A stretch of 45,589 nucleotides of DNA. Origin: Faecalicatena fissicatena (GTDB lineage Bacteria > Bacillota > Clostridia > Lachnospirales > Lachnospiraceae). The stretch is from NCBI GenBank assembly GCA_001028025.1, contig LDAQ01000061.1, positions 1 to 45,589 of the forward strand, given 5' to 3'. Under the pieces are notes generated by a model. That model was not told the DNA's origin and searched no databases. It saw only the letters and a program-made list of their open reading frames with translations. Position 1 is the first letter of the stretch. Every line of letters begins with the position of its first letter. Positions 33,864 through 41,708 of the stretch are shown piece after piece. A program made the position numbers and the translations under genes.

Positions 33864-34013
33864 CTATTTCGTTTCTTTGTGCAGTGTGTGTGATTTACAG
33901 AATTTGCAGTACTTCTTAGTCTCCATGCGGTCCGGATGAGCTTTCTTATCCTTGGTCATGTTGTAATTACGATGCTTGCATTCTGTACATTCCAGTGTGA
34001 TTCTTGTGCGCAC
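33864..34013 (-). CDS. rpmG: Ribosomal protein L33
   Basis: 49 residues, read from a GTG start at 34013 with GAGG eight bases upstream. The four zinc-binding cysteines are present in two pairs (ECTECKHRNY and KYCKFCKSH), so it is the zinc-containing form. It is the first gene of rpmG-secE-nusG-rplK-rplA. Confidence 0.95.
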   Translation of the reverse strand: MRTRITLECTECKHRNYNMTKDKKAHPDRMETKKYCKFCKSHTLHKETK

Positions 34014-34116
34014 AACTTCCACCTCGCTTTTTTCTTATTCACTACGTGTTACATGATGGTTGCGAAGCCATCAAAATTTAGGCATAAAAAAAAGACCTAC
34101 TTCCATTCGCTAGAGC

Positions 34117-34146
34117 ATTGTACCACAGCCAGCGGACAGAAGTCAA
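34117..34146 (-). promoter_or_regulatory. Promoter of the rpmG-secE-nusG-rplKA operon
   Basis: On the minus strand TTGACT, 18 bases, TACAAT, about 100 bases before rpmG and just after the tetR stop codon. The leader contains a GATGG/CCATC hairpin near 34057-34075. Confidence 0.75.
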
Positions 34147-34165
34147 GCCTTTTCGCCAATTCAGG

Positions 34166-34771
34166 CTATTCAACGACATGATTTCTTATGATCGCACGGA
34201 TGCTTTCATTCAGATAGGGCTTCAGCTCCTCATAACTGATCGGATCGTTCTCCAGTATGGTGCTGTAGGACGTGGAACTTGCAAGCTCTATAATAAGGAA
34301 AAGCATGGTCTCGGGTGCTTTCAGTTTGACATCCGGATTTTCCTTTACCATCCTGGTGAAGAATGCCATCACATCCATCTCGGAATCCGCTTCATTCTTG
34401 GTAATCGCCTGTCTGAATATGCCCCAGCTCAGGTTTTTGGAAATGAACCGGAGAACTGCCCTGTTTTTGCCCATCTCATCCAGAATATAATCTACGATAA
34501 AAATGATTTTATCCTCAAATTCAGGTATCTGCGCCTTATCCAGTGCATCGTGTGCCGACATAAAAAGCCGTCCCGCCGTCTTGGCAATCAGCCTGTCCCG
34601 TATCTCATACTTGTCTCTAAAATAGAGGTAAAATGTCCCCTTTGCCACTCCTGCTTTCTGAACGATGTCGTGGATCGATGTCTTGGAAATGCCCTGTGTC
34701 AGAAACAAGTCATATGCACTCTGAAACAGTGACTCTAATTTCTGCTGCTTGTTTTCGTCAACTTTTCCCAT
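34166..34771 (-). CDS. TetR-family transcriptional repressor
   Basis: 201 residues. The N-terminal TetR helix-turn-helix (SIHDIVQKAGVAKGTFYLYF) is clear; the remaining alpha-helical part should bind a ligand and dimerise. The start at 34771 has GTGGGG seven bases upstream. It is divergent from an MMPL-type exporter gene, and three similar TGAC-N5-GTCA sites lie between them, one on each -35 region. Control of the exporter and of itself is therefore likely. The inducer is unknown. Confidence 0.92.
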   Translation of the reverse strand: MGKVDENKQQKLESLFQSAYDLFLTQGISKTSIHDIVQKAGVAKGTFYLYFRDKYEIRDRLIAKTAGRLFMSAHDALDKAQIPEFEDKIIFIVDYILDEMGKNRAVLRFISKNLSWGIFRQAITKNEADSEMDVMAFFTRMVKENPDVKLKAPETMLFLIIELASSTSYSTILENDPISYEELKPYLNESIRAIIRNHVVE

Positions 34772-34803
34772 AATATTCCCCACTCTTTCGATGATTTTTT
34801 TCT

Positions 34804-34832
34804 ATTATAATTTAATAATGACCAGAAGTCAA
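34804..34832 (-). promoter_or_regulatory. tetR promoter with overlapping operator
   Basis: On the minus strand TTGACT, 17 bases, TATAAT. The site TGACCAGAAGTCA (34819-34831) covers the -35 hexamer. Confidence 0.8.
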
Positions 34833-34850
34833 CTTTTTATTCAAATATTA

Positions 34851-34879
34851 TTGACTTTTGGTCATTTTTGCTGTATATT
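34851..34879 (+). promoter_or_regulatory. Exporter operon promoter with overlapping operator
   Basis: TTGACT, 17 bases, TATATT. TGACTTTTGGTCA (34852-34864) covers the -35 hexamer, the mirror image of the arrangement at the tetR promoter. Confidence 0.8.
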
Positions 34880-34896
34880 ACTTTTAGTCTTGAAAA

Positions 34897-34909
34897 TGAC
34901 TAAGGGTCA
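34897..34909. promoter_or_regulatory. Third TetR-type operator, downstream of the exporter promoter
   Basis: TGACTAAGGGTCA has the same TGAC-N5-GTCA form as the two promoter sites and lies about 18 bases after the -10 hexamer, 25 bases before the exporter start codon. Confidence 0.7.
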
Positions 34910-34934
34910 TAATTTAAAAAGGGAGGCATTACAC

Positions 34935-37046
34935 ATGGTGAAAGCAGGTAAAAAAATAGTAAAGTATCGGGGCGTTATCCTGATACTCGGAATTTTACTT
35001 CTGATACCTTCGGCTTTGGGATTCCTTAAGACCAGAGTCAACTACGACATACTTTATTATCTGCCCGATCATATTGATACAATGACCGGACAGAACATCC
35101 TGATGGATGAATTTGGCAAGGGTGCTTTTGCAATGGAAGTTGTGGAAGGCATGAATACCAAAGAAGTGGCGGAAGTAAAGGAAAAGATCGAAAGCGTAGA
35201 CGGAGTCGCGGATGTGATCTGGTATGATTCCATTGCAGACACTTCCATGCCGATCGATATTCTGCCCGACAAACTAAAAGATGTATTTAAGACAGACGAT
35301 GCCACACTGATGGCAATTTTCTTTGATGATACCACATCCGCGGACAGTACGATGGATGCCATAACAGAAATCCGGAGCATTACGAATAAACAATGCTACC
35401 TGAGCAGTATGTCGGCCGTGGTCACTGACATCAAACAGCTTTCCGAGAAGGAAACTCCGATCTATGTACTGATTGCCGTGATCCTGAGCTGCATCATACT
35501 TTCTGTATTCATGGACTGCTGGATACTGCCCCTGTTCTTCATGCTGAGTATTGGAATGGCAATCCTTTATAACATGGGAACGAATTATTTTCTCGGAGAG
35601 ATTTCCTATATTACAAAGGCGCTGAGCGCGGTGCTGCAGCTCGGAGTTACGATGGACTACTCCATCTTCCTGTGGCACAGCTATCAGGAGAACCAGCAGC
35701 GATTCCCCGGAGATAAGGAACGCGCCATGGCACACGCGATTTCCAATACATTTTCTTCTGTAATCGGAAGTTCCGTCACAACAGTAGCCGGCTTCATTGC
35801 ACTTTGTTTTATGAGTTTTATACTGGGCAGAGATCTGGGCATTGTTATGGCAAAAGGAGTTATCTTCGGCGTAATCAGCTGTGTTACAATCCTGCCGTCC
35901 TTCCTGCTCGTGTTCGACAAACTGATCCAGAAGACAACGCACCGTTCTATCATACCGGGTATGGAGAAGCCCGCTAAGTTTATAACCAAACATTTTAAGG
36001 CATTCATTCTCATTTTCGTGATACTGCTCTTCCCGGCTCTCTGGGGATACAGTAAAGCGGAGGTATACTACAACCTGGATGCAACTCTTCCAAAATATCT
36101 GGAAAGCATCAAGGCAAACGACAAACTGGCAGACGAATTTGACATGAATGCCACCCATATGGTTCTTGCAGATGCGGATCTTCCGGCCAAGGATGCTAAA
36201 GCGATGCTGAATGATATGTCCGATGTAAAAGGCGTCAAATTCGCGCTCGGGCTTGACAGTCTCCTCGGCTCCGCCATTCCACGGGATATTGTTCCGGATG
36301 AACTGACGGAGACTTTAAAATCGGGAAACTGGCAGCTGATGCTGGTACAGTCCGAATATAAGGTTGCAACCAACGAGGTAAATGCACAGTGTACTGAACT
36401 GAATAATATCGTAAAAAAATATGATTCTTCTGCTATGCTGATCGGGGAAGCGCCATGTACAAAGGACCTGATTACAATTACTGATAAAGACTTTAAGGTA
36501 GTCAGCGCAATCTCCATTATTGCCATATTTATTATTATTGCACTTGTGTTTAAATCCATCTCGCTGCCGGTTATCCTCGTGGCCGTCATTGAGTTCGCAA
36601 TCTTTATTAATCTGGGAATCCCGTATTTTACCGGGACGAAGATGCCGTTTATCGCATCCATTGTCATTGGAACAATTCAGCTGGGCGCAACCGTTGATTA
36701 TGCGATTCTGATGACTACCAGATACAAAAAAGAACGCTGCAGGGGAAAAGAGAAAAGAGAATCCATACGGATTGCGGTCTCAGCTTCCGTCAGCTCGGTT
36801 ATTGTTTCTGCACTGGGCTTCTTTGCAGCAACATTCGGAGTGGGGCTCTACTCGGATATTGATATGATATCTGCATTATGTACTCTGATGGCGCGGGGCG
36901 CAATCATCAGTATGCTCACTGTCATCTTCATCCTGCCGTCCATGCTGATGGTATTTGATAAGTTGATCTGTGCCACTACAAAGGATATGCGTATCTGTAT
37001 TAAGAAGAAAGATAAAACAGCCGATAAGGCCTGCGCAAATGCCTGA
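34935..37046 (+). CDS. MMPL/RND-superfamily exporter
   Basis: 703 residues. One membrane span near the N-terminus (about 13-30), a large outer domain, a block of five or six spans (about 170-330), then the same pattern repeated in the second half: the twelve-span layout of MMPL transporters. TMDYSIFLWHSY and ATVDYAILMTTRY are the paired GxxxDY-type motifs that carry the proton-relay Asp. AGGGAGG lies eight bases before the ATG; a frame from 34749 runs across the operators and is rejected. The substrate (lipid, drug or peptide) is not readable. It is followed by a secreted heptad-repeat protein that may form its outside partner. Confidence 0.9.
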   Translation: MVKAGKKIVKYRGVILILGILLLIPSALGFLKTRVNYDILYYLPDHIDTMTGQNILMDEFGKGAFAMEVVEGMNTKEVAEVKEKIESVDGVADVIWYDSIADTSMPIDILPDKLKDVFKTDDATLMAIFFDDTTSADSTMDAITEIRSITNKQCYLSSMSAVVTDIKQLSEKETPIYVLIAVILSCIILSVFMDCWILPLFFMLSIGMAILYNMGTNYFLGEISYITKALSAVLQLGVTMDYSIFLWHSYQENQQRFPGDKERAMAHAISNTFSSVIGSSVTTVAGFIALCFMSFILGRDLGIVMAKGVIFGVISCVTILPSFLLVFDKLIQKTTHRSIIPGMEKPAKFITKHFKAFILIFVILLFPALWGYSKAEVYYNLDATLPKYLESIKANDKLADEFDMNATHMVLADADLPAKDAKAMLNDMSDVKGVKFALGLDSLLGSAIPRDIVPDELTETLKSGNWQLMLVQSEYKVATNEVNAQCTELNNIVKKYDSSAMLIGEAPCTKDLITITDKDFKVVSAISIIAIFIIIALVFKSISLPVILVAVIEFAIFINLGIPYFTGTKMPFIASIVIGTIQLGATVDYAILMTTRYKKERCRGKEKRESIRIAVSASVSSVIVSALGFFAATFGVGLYSDIDMISALCTLMARGAIISMLTVIFILPSMLMVFDKLICATTKDMRICIKKKDKTADKACANA

Positions 37047-37136
37047 CAGTCCCCTTGAGGGCGGGTCTGTGGTCAGGCCAAAGAGTAAGATATAATTAAT
37101 GGAGTCAACCAGATTTTATTGAGGAGGTAAACTGAT

Positions 37137-39647
37137 ATGAAAAACAAAGAATATAAAACACTGGTAGCAATTACACTGGCTATGGCCATGGTGGCCGGCA
37201 CACTGGCCGCGCCTGTCACCTGCTATGCAAAGGAAAACACGGCCAAAACGGAGGATTCTGCAGACAAAGACACTAAAAAGTCCACGTCTGACATCAAACC
37301 GTTAAAAGACGAAACCGTTTATGCCAAAATAGACGGCAGCGGTACCGTTACTTCTGTTACGGTATCCGACCAGCTGAAAAATTTGAAAGATGAAACAAAA
37401 ATTAAAGATGTTTCCACGCTGGAAAACATAGAAAATGTCAAAGGTGATGAAACATTTTCCCAGAAAAGCAACGGCCTGACCTGGGATGGGGACAGCAAGG
37501 ACATCTGCTATCAGGGAACGACAAGTAAAGCGCTGCCGGTAGGTGTTAAAATCACTTACACGCTGGACGGCAAGTCAATCAGCGCCGACGAGCTGCAGGG
37601 AAAAAGCGGCCATCTGATCATGCGATATCAGTATCAGAATACAACAGGGGGATCCGACAGCGAATATACACCATTCCTGATGGTGACCGGACTGATACTG
37701 AATGCCGATAAGTTCACCAATATCAAGGTCACAAACGGTAAACTTGTCTCCGATGGCGACAGAGATATGGCTCTTGGCATGGGTCTTCCGCAGGTAAAGG
37801 AAAATTTGGGCGTAACAGATTTAAATATACCGGATTACTTTGAACTTGAGGCCGATGTTGCAGAGTACGATGCCGTGGAGGGAATTACAATCGCAACAAA
37901 TGATATTTTCAATAGTTTGGAAACAGATAAACTGGATGATCTGAACGACCTGAAAAGTTCTATGACCAAACTGCAGGATTCTGCAAATCAGCTGGTGGAC
38001 GGTTCTGGTGAACTGAAAAACGGGCTGGATACGCTACTCTCCTCTTCCGGTACACTGACAGACGGCATCGGACAGCTGGCAGCAGGAAGCAGCACACTGA
38101 AGAATGGAACAGATACACTGGCTGCAGGCAGCAATGACCTCAAAGACGGCAGTGCTTCCCTGGCGGACGGCACCTCACAGCTGTTGGACGGAACCGGCAC
38201 ATTAAGTTCCGGAGCCGCAGAACTTAATACAGGCTTGAATCTGGTATCCGGCAAGGTTTCAGGCGAGCTCCTTCCGGGAATTCAGGCACTGGATGCCGGT
38301 GTCCAGGAGATGCAGAAGTCTCTCGGTGCACAGCTCCCTGTTTTATGCCAGGGAGTTTCTGCCCTGAATGAGGGAATCGCACAGACTGCTGCAGGTGCCG
38401 CGGCGCTGGATGCAGGAATTCAACAGGTCAGTGATGGGGCTGCTGCCCTGGACGCCGGTACGCAGCAGGCGGCGGCAGGAGCCGCATCACTGAACAGCGG
38501 CGTACAACAGACGGCCGCAGGTACAGGTGATCTGGCATCTGCCGCCTGGCAGCTCGCAAACGCCCTCTCCGCTAACGGTGCAAATCAGACTGCTGAAGAT
38601 ACTACCAGCAGCTGGGATGAAGTTACACAACTACAGGAACTGGAAACCACACTACAGGGCTGTGAAGATCTGCCGGAGGGTACCCTGGAAGCTCTGGAGA
38701 GTGTGATTGGCAGCCTTCAGGCCGAACAAAATGAGCGTGATAACCTCGCAAATGCCGCTCCTTCTGCTGACAACAGCGCACTCTCCGGCCTGGCACAGCA
38801 GGTTGCAGAAGGAGCTTCTGCAATCGATTCTGCTTTTCACGGCGACGGTACAACTTCCGGAATTGCAGGCGGGGCAGCTGCTCTGAATGCGGCGCTCAAT
38901 GACGGTGATCCCGGCAATGGCGTGCCAAGTATCAAATATGCGGCCTCTGCTTTGAATAACGCACTGAACGCCGGTGATCCCAGCACAGGAACCTCCAGTA
39001 TCCGTGCAGGTTCCTCCGCGCTCAATACAGCGCTTAACATTGGTGACGCATCTACCCGGACCGCCAGCATCAAAGACGGAATCAGCACCCTGAACGAAGG
39101 AGTCAATGGCGAAAACGGACTCAGTTCTCAGGTGGACAGGGGCGTTTCTAAGCTTAAAGCCGGAACTTCACAGGTTCTTGGCGGCGTCGCTGGAGAAAGC
39201 GGTCTTGCTGACGGATTAAAACAGTTATCCGAAGGCTCTTCCCAGATAAGCACCGGTGCAGGAACGCTGAACAAAAAAATGGGGGAAGCTAATGAAGGGG
39301 CCGCCAGTCTCTTTGCCGGGGCATCCCAGATCGCTTCCGGTGCAGGCGAACTCAATATCGGAGCGGGCACGCTTGCCGCAGGAATTCAGACACTGCAGAC
39401 TGGTTCCGGTTCATTAATAGATGGCGTGAAGCAACTGGATGAAGGAGCCAAAACATTAAATGAAGGCATGATTCAGTTCAACGAGGAAGGTATCAAAAAA
39501 CTTGTCAGCGCATTTGACGGAGATCTCGATGGACTGCTTGATAAACTGAATACTATGATGGATGCATCAAAAAAATATACCAATTTCACCGGAATATCAG
39601 ATGATATGGACGGGGAAGTGAAATTCATCTTTGTTTCAAATAAATAA
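37137..39647 (+). CDS. Large secreted heptad-repeat protein, YhgE/Pip-like, partner of the exporter
   Basis: 836 residues. A signal peptide (about 1-32, ending near CYA) is followed by a charged linker and a conserved globular part to about 255. From about 270 the protein is a run of seven-residue units of the form L-x-x-G-x-x-x (LVDGSGE, LKNGLDT, LTDGIGQ, LAAGSST), typical of YhgE-like proteins. Around 580-660 there is a separate 23-residue repeat with ALN-ALN-GD motifs. Unlike full YhgE proteins it has no C-terminal membrane block, so the adjacent MMPL transporter may supply it. GAGGAGG precedes the ATG, 90 bases after the exporter gene. Confidence 0.8.
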   Translation: MKNKEYKTLVAITLAMAMVAGTLAAPVTCYAKENTAKTEDSADKDTKKSTSDIKPLKDETVYAKIDGSGTVTSVTVSDQLKNLKDETKIKDVSTLENIENVKGDETFSQKSNGLTWDGDSKDICYQGTTSKALPVGVKITYTLDGKSISADELQGKSGHLIMRYQYQNTTGGSDSEYTPFLMVTGLILNADKFTNIKVTNGKLVSDGDRDMALGMGLPQVKENLGVTDLNIPDYFELEADVAEYDAVEGITIATNDIFNSLETDKLDDLNDLKSSMTKLQDSANQLVDGSGELKNGLDTLLSSSGTLTDGIGQLAAGSSTLKNGTDTLAAGSNDLKDGSASLADGTSQLLDGTGTLSSGAAELNTGLNLVSGKVSGELLPGIQALDAGVQEMQKSLGAQLPVLCQGVSALNEGIAQTAAGAAALDAGIQQVSDGAAALDAGTQQAAAGAASLNSGVQQTAAGTGDLASAAWQLANALSANGANQTAEDTTSSWDEVTQLQELETTLQGCEDLPEGTLEALESVIGSLQAEQNERDNLANAAPSADNSALSGLAQQVAEGASAIDSAFHGDGTTSGIAGGAAALNAALNDGDPGNGVPSIKYAASALNNALNAGDPSTGTSSIRAGSSALNTALNIGDASTRTASIKDGISTLNEGVNGENGLSSQVDRGVSKLKAGTSQVLGGVAGESGLADGLKQLSEGSSQISTGAGTLNKKMGEANEGAASLFAGASQIASGAGELNIGAGTLAAGIQTLQTGSGSLIDGVKQLDEGAKTLNEGMIQFNEEGIKKLVSAFDGDLDGLLDKLNTMMDASKKYTNFTGISDDMDGEVKFIFVSNK

Positions 39648-39724
39648 GTTTGTCATAGAAACAGAAATAAGTTTCTTTTGTGCGACTTGTGTCTGCACAG
39701 TATTCTTTAACGGAATCTGACAAT

Positions 39725-39826
39725 CCGGCAGCAGCTAAACACAGTTATACTTCCATCGGCATACGGCTGAATAACCGCTATATACCGTTGAGATCAAGTC
39801 AGTGCTTTGCTGCTGCCGGAATTTTT
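39725..39826 (+). terminator. Long-range hairpin terminator of the exporter operon
   Basis: CCGGCAGCAGC at the left pairs with GCTGCTGCCGG at the right across about 75 bases with some further pairing (ACAC/GTG), followed by AATTTTTTAT. It is unusually long for a terminator. The rest of 39648-40000 holds one diverged copy of the 65-bp repeat and no other gene. Confidence 0.55.
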
Positions 39827-39835
39827 TATGTCCAA

Positions 39836-39900
39836 AGGGCACACCGTAATCCATGCCCTGCGGGCGGATCTGCAGAGAATCTGCAAGAAAGGTATACCCA
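39836..39900. repeat. Diverged third copy of the 65-bp repeat
   Basis: Shares GGGCACACCGTAATCCATGC at the start and GGTATACCCA at the end with the exact duplicates at 40211-40340. The middle differs but keeps a short inverted structure (TCTGCAGA). Confidence 0.7.
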
Positions 39901-40000
39901 AGAGGCCACTGTAAACCCACATCAAAATGAAATTCATGGAGTATTTATACTTGTCCCTGCATATAATATGATGTATAGAAATATCATAAGGAGGGGCTAT

Positions 40001-40144
40001 ATGATCTATTTTATTATAGGTATAATTTTGTTTTGTCTGATCAGCTTTGTTTTGTTTTGCATCCTGCACTGCAGCACTCTTTATGACCGAATGACAGATG
40101 ACGAACAGCAGGAAAAATTCCTGCGCCGTTATATGGACAAGTAA
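40001..40144 (+). CDS. Small membrane protein of unknown function
   Basis: 47 residues: a cysteine-containing hydrophobic span (about 3-25, FIIGIILFCLISFVLFCIL) and an acidic then basic tail (DRMTDDEQQEKFLRRYMDK). AAGGAGGGG lies six bases before the ATG at 40001, which is a strong start signal. It is 208 bases ahead of the MerR-methyltransferase gene on the same strand, with a separate promoter between them. No family recognised. Confidence 0.7.
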   Translation: MIYFIIGIILFCLISFVLFCILHCSTLYDRMTDDEQQEKFLRRYMDK

Positions 40145-40151
40145 TTATTCA

Positions 40152-40180
40152 TTGCCTCCTACTTGTTTTCCCTTTATAAT
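40152..40180 (+). promoter_or_regulatory. Promoter of the MerR-methyltransferase gene
   Basis: TTGCCT, 17 bases, TATAAT, about 180 bases ahead of the start codon. The transcript would therefore carry both 65-bp repeat units in its leader. Confidence 0.65.
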
Positions 40181-40210
40181 ACTTTATTATACCATAAGCA
40201 GAATAAAGCA

Positions 40211-40340
40211 TACCCAGGGGCACACCGTAATCCATGCCCTACGGGCGGGCTCGCAGCGAGCTGCTCGATAAAGTATACCCAGGGGCACACCGTAATCCAT
40301 GCCCTACGGGCGGGCTCGCAGCGAGCTGCTCGATAAAGTA
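40211..40340. repeat. Exact tandem duplication of a 65-bp unit in the merR leader
   Basis: Units 40211-40275 and 40276-40340 are identical by eye. Each starts TACCCAGGGGCACACCG and contains small hairpins (GCCC/GGGC and GCTCGC/GCGAGC). The array ends 17 bases before the ATG of the MerR fusion and almost touches its ribosome binding site. Confidence 0.95.
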
Positions 40341-40357
40341 TGAAAGGATAGAAAACA

Positions 40358-41554
40358 ATGAAGAAATCAGGCTATTATTCTTCCGGTGAGTTTGCGCGTA
40401 TGGCTCATGTCACTTTGCGCACAATCCGCTATTACGATAAACAGGATATATTAAAACCTTCCCTCGTTGCAGAATCGGGTGCACGCTTTTATACAGACGC
40501 CGATTTTGCGCGGCTCCAGCAGATTCTTCTGCTGAAGTACCTGGGATTCTCTCTGGAAGACATCCGGCAGATGACCATAGATGATTCCGATTACCACTTT
40601 ATGCTAAACTCGCTTCACATTCAGTTAAAGCTTGTTAAGGATCGGATTGAGCAGATGCAGCTTGTAGAAAAAGCAATCCAGGATACCGCAGAAGTGATTC
40701 AAAAGGAGCATAATATTGACTGGAGCCAGATGTTGAATCTGATCCACCTGACCAGCATGGAAAACAGCCTGAAAAATCAATATCAGAATGCATCAAACAT
40801 TTCCGCCAGGATCAATCTTCACAGCCTTTACTCTCAAAATCCGCAGGGCTGGTTCCCGTGGATCTGCCAACAGTGCCGGATTGAGCCAGGAATGGAGATA
40901 CTGGAAATCGGATGCGGTGACGGTACACTCTGGAAGGACAACCTTTCGGGGCTTCCTGATCATGTCCATATCATATTGTCCGATATCTCTGAAGGGATGC
41001 TGCGCGATGCCCGAAGGGCGATCGGTCCAAAGGATTCACGCTTTTCTTTTGATGCCTTTGACTGCCACAATCTCCCCTTTGAGGATAACAGCCTGGATCT
41101 CGTGATTGCCAATCATGTACTCTTCTACTGCGAGGATATCCCGAAGGTCTGCAGGGAAGTGCAGCGGGTACTGAAACCAGGCGGCCGTTTCTTGTGCAGT
41201 GCATACAGTTCCCGTCACATGGAGGAGGTCAGCCAGCTTGTCCATGAATTTGATGAAAGGATTTTCCTTTCTGCTGACAGGTTATATGAGAAATTCGGCC
41301 GGGAAAACGGGACCGATATTTTAAAGACATTCTTCTCAGATATATCATGGAAATTATATGAAGATTCTTTGCTCATACCTGAACCGGAACCGCTGATATC
41401 CTATATTCTTTCCTGCCATGGAAACCAGTATCAGTATATTTCGGAACATTATACAGATTTCCGGTCTTTTGTAAAGAAAAAAACAACCGGCGGGTTCTAT
41501 ATCACAAAGGAAGCCGGGGTATTTATCTGCACACCAAAGAAAGCCATATACTGA
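40358..41554 (+). CDS. MerR-family regulator fused to a SAM-dependent methyltransferase
   Basis: 398 residues. The N-terminal MerR helix-turn-helix (about 7-75: GEFARMAHVTLRTIRYYDKQ, LKPS, then the FARLQQILLLKYLGFSL segment) is followed by a coiled dimerisation helix to about 125 and a class I methyltransferase domain from about 160, with the SAM-binding ILEIGCGDGTLWKDN near 185 and VIANHVLFYCED. Here the sensor part of a MerR protein is replaced by an enzyme, so it may bind SAM or methylate a small molecule. GAAAGGAT precedes the ATG. A MerR-type promoter lies just downstream, in front of rfbA. Confidence 0.88.
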   Translation: MKKSGYYSSGEFARMAHVTLRTIRYYDKQDILKPSLVAESGARFYTDADFARLQQILLLKYLGFSLEDIRQMTIDDSDYHFMLNSLHIQLKLVKDRIEQMQLVEKAIQDTAEVIQKEHNIDWSQMLNLIHLTSMENSLKNQYQNASNISARINLHSLYSQNPQGWFPWICQQCRIEPGMEILEIGCGDGTLWKDNLSGLPDHVHIILSDISEGMLRDARRAIGPKDSRFSFDAFDCHNLPFEDNSLDLVIANHVLFYCEDIPKVCREVQRVLKPGGRFLCSAYSSRHMEEVSQLVHEFDERIFLSADRLYEKFGRENGTDILKTFFSDISWKLYEDSLLIPEPEPLISYILSCHGNQYQYISEHYTDFRSFVKKKTTGGFYITKEAGVFICTPKKAIY

Positions 41555-41581
41555 ATGCTGCACAATTTTCGTTTTTCCAAA

Positions 41582-41597
41582 AAATTCTTAAGAATTT
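41582..41597. other. 16-bp perfect palindrome after the MerR-methyltransferase gene
   Basis: AAATTCTTAAGAATTT reads the same on both strands and lies 28 bp after the stop codon, just before the rfb promoter. It is too short and A/T-rich to call a terminator. Confidence 0.4.
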
Positions 41598-41607
41598 ATA
41601 AAAAGGC

Positions 41608-41638
41608 TTGAAGGTGACCTTGGGTCACCTTTTATAAT
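41608..41638 (+). promoter_or_regulatory. MerR-type promoter of the rfb operon
   Basis: TTGAAG (41608-41613) and TATAAT (41633-41638) are 19 bases apart, two more than usual, as in promoters activated by MerR proteins through DNA twisting. The spacer is filled by AAGGTGACC, three bases, and GGTCACCTT (41611-41631), a perfect inverted repeat. The gene immediately upstream encodes a MerR-family protein. The start codon of rfbA is about 70 bases further on. Confidence 0.75.
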
Positions 41639-41708
41639 ACATTTACAGCTTGAAACAAACCAACTAATCTTTGATACCAGTAACTTATACAGATAAAGGA
41701 GATTTCAT

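Noticed and set aside
34749..34934. Longer N-terminus for the exporter
   Set aside because: It would cover both divergent promoters and the three operators; the ATG at 34935 has a strong AGGGAGG signal.
39680..40000. A 154-residue frame ending with the small membrane protein
   Set aside because: Its first part crosses the terminator and the repeat copy; the AAGGAGGGG before 40001 marks the true start.
40211..40340. CRISPR array
   Set aside because: The two units are directly joined identical 65-bp copies with no spacers.
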